A stretch of 64,000 nucleotides of DNA from positions 5,323,001 to 5,387,000 of the forward strand of contig NZ_CP108518.1 of assembly GCF_035989885.1 (NCBI RefSeq), in the 5' to 3' direction. A program made the position numbers and the translations under genes. The DNA comes from Streptomyces sp. NBC_01232 (GTDB lineage: Bacteria > Actinomycetota > Actinomycetes > Streptomycetales > Streptomycetaceae). Shown here piece by piece: positions 63,518 through 64,000 of the stretch (position 1 is the first letter of the stretch; each line of letters starts with the position of its first letter). The notes under the pieces were generated by a model. That model searched no databases. It was not told the origin of the DNA and was given only the letters and a program-made list of their open reading frames with translations.

Positions 63518-64000
63518 TCAGCGAGCCAGGAAGATCCGCACCTCGCCCGGTCCCGCGCCGTAGGGATCCCCCTTGCCGTCCTCGGTCTTCGCGCCGCCCC
63601 GGTCCTGCCACCGTCCGCGGTCCCGGCCCCCGATCCAGCCGTGCCGGTCGTAGGAGACCCGGGAGATGCCCAGCTCCTTGGAGTTGGCCACCGCCCAGTG
63701 GGCCATCGCCCGGCTGCGGCGCGTGGCGGCCTCGCCGCCGTCGCGCTTCTCCACCAGGGTCACCTCGGCCTCCGGTGCGCCCTGGCCCCCGCCGACGCTC
63801 CGGCCGGCCTGGCCGCCGCCCTGCGCGGCGAACGTGTGCGGCCCGTCCTCACCGAAGATCCGGACCAGGTCGGCCCGCACCCGCTGCGGATCGCCCGGCC
63901 CCGTCGGCGCGGGCCCGCCGCAGTTCACGGTGCCGCCCCCGGCGAAGGCCGCCGTCAGCACGGTCGCGTCCGGCTCGTGCTTCGCGTACGCCTGCGGGAA
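63518..64000 (-). CDS. Partial gene cut by the right edge of the window
   Basis: The frame stays open to base 64000 with no start in the window; the last 13 codons at the edge encode FPQAYAKHEPDAT. The visible C-terminal part has GGGTVNCGGPAPTGPGDPQRVRADLVRIFGEDG, then AMAHWAVANSKELGISRVSYDRHGWIGGR and GEVRIFLAR at the end. I recall a group of actinobacterial uncharacterised proteins (sometimes labelled heavy metal transporter) with this end; I do not assign a function. GTG near 63961 is probably internal. Confidence 0.7.
   Translation of the reverse strand, partial: FPQAYAKHEPDATVLTAAFAGGGTVNCGGPAPTGPGDPQRVRADLVRIFGEDGPHTFAAQGGGQAGRSVGGGQGAPEAEVTLVEKRDGGEAATRRSRAMAHWAVANSKELGISRVSYDRHGWIGGRDRGRWQDRGGAKTEDGKGDPYGAGPGEVRIFLAR

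Overview
The window looks like a chromosomal core segment of a Streptomyces. Base composition is very GC-rich, GTG starts are common (plus one TTG), and TTA codons are almost absent: I found one in-frame TTA in any gene. Actinobacterial hallmarks are a WhiB-like regulator, mycothiol deacetylase MshB, polyphosphate glucokinase, SpoIIE phosphatase/HATPase switch proteins, a seven-iron ferredoxin and two BldK-type oligopeptide transporters. From memory the gene order resembles the S. coelicolor SCO5046-SCO5061 and SCO51xx neighbourhoods; this was not checked against a database.

Layout. 0.1-9.9 kb is housekeeping: wblI, glpX, a DUF4245 protein, a nitroreductase-type malonic semialdehyde reductase, xseB/xseA, an APC permease, ispH, ppgK, a DUF6542 membrane protein and ychF. 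9.9-12.4 kb is a small disturbed patch just after ychF. It has a RelE-type toxin tail, a monooxygenase-fold gene, a second coding remnant, a second copy of the last codons of ychF, and a 75-bp repeat in two copies. 12.4-15 kb carries a PadR/HAAS pair and a divergent MarR/SMP-30 pair. 15-18.5 kb has two tandem membrane-anchored esterase paralogues and a trypsin-like protease. 18.6-26.8 kb holds an EamA exporter, a PEP-mutase-fold enzyme, a threonine-synthase-like enzyme, a secreted subtilase, a DUF4190 protein, a GntR regulator and a Nudix hydrolase. 26.8-33.2 kb has an RsbW-like ATPase, a five-domain SpoIIE phosphatase, and a TPM-PspA envelope-stress operon. 33.3-37.1 kb is an Sdh1-type succinate dehydrogenase operon.

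37.4-55.3 kb is dominated by peptide transport: an unusually long solute-binding lipoprotein, typA, and two complete tandem Opp/BldK-like operons (binding protein, two permeases, two ATPases) separated by a two-domain GNAT gene. The two operons are close paralogues, and their last ATPase genes share an 86-nt identical stretch. 55.5-64 kb holds a small membrane protein, mshB, a DUF6113 protein, a TTG-started envelope protein with a peptidoglycan-binding fold, a SirB1-type protein, a GNAT fused to an N-terminal barrel, fdxA, dapC, a small secreted protein and a partial gene cut by the right edge.

Several gene ends carry strong GC-rich inverted repeats acting as probable terminators, most clearly at 9944-9973, 30185-30223, 42145-42183, 48417-48460, 59284-59333 and 62813-62850. 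I saw no rRNA, tRNA, CRISPR array, intact transposase, integrase or known riboswitch. The best candidates for something undescribed are the esterase-esterase-protease cassette, the ychF-adjacent remnant island, the lone TTA codon in a switch ATPase, and the TPM-PspA unit. None of them is a proven new system.
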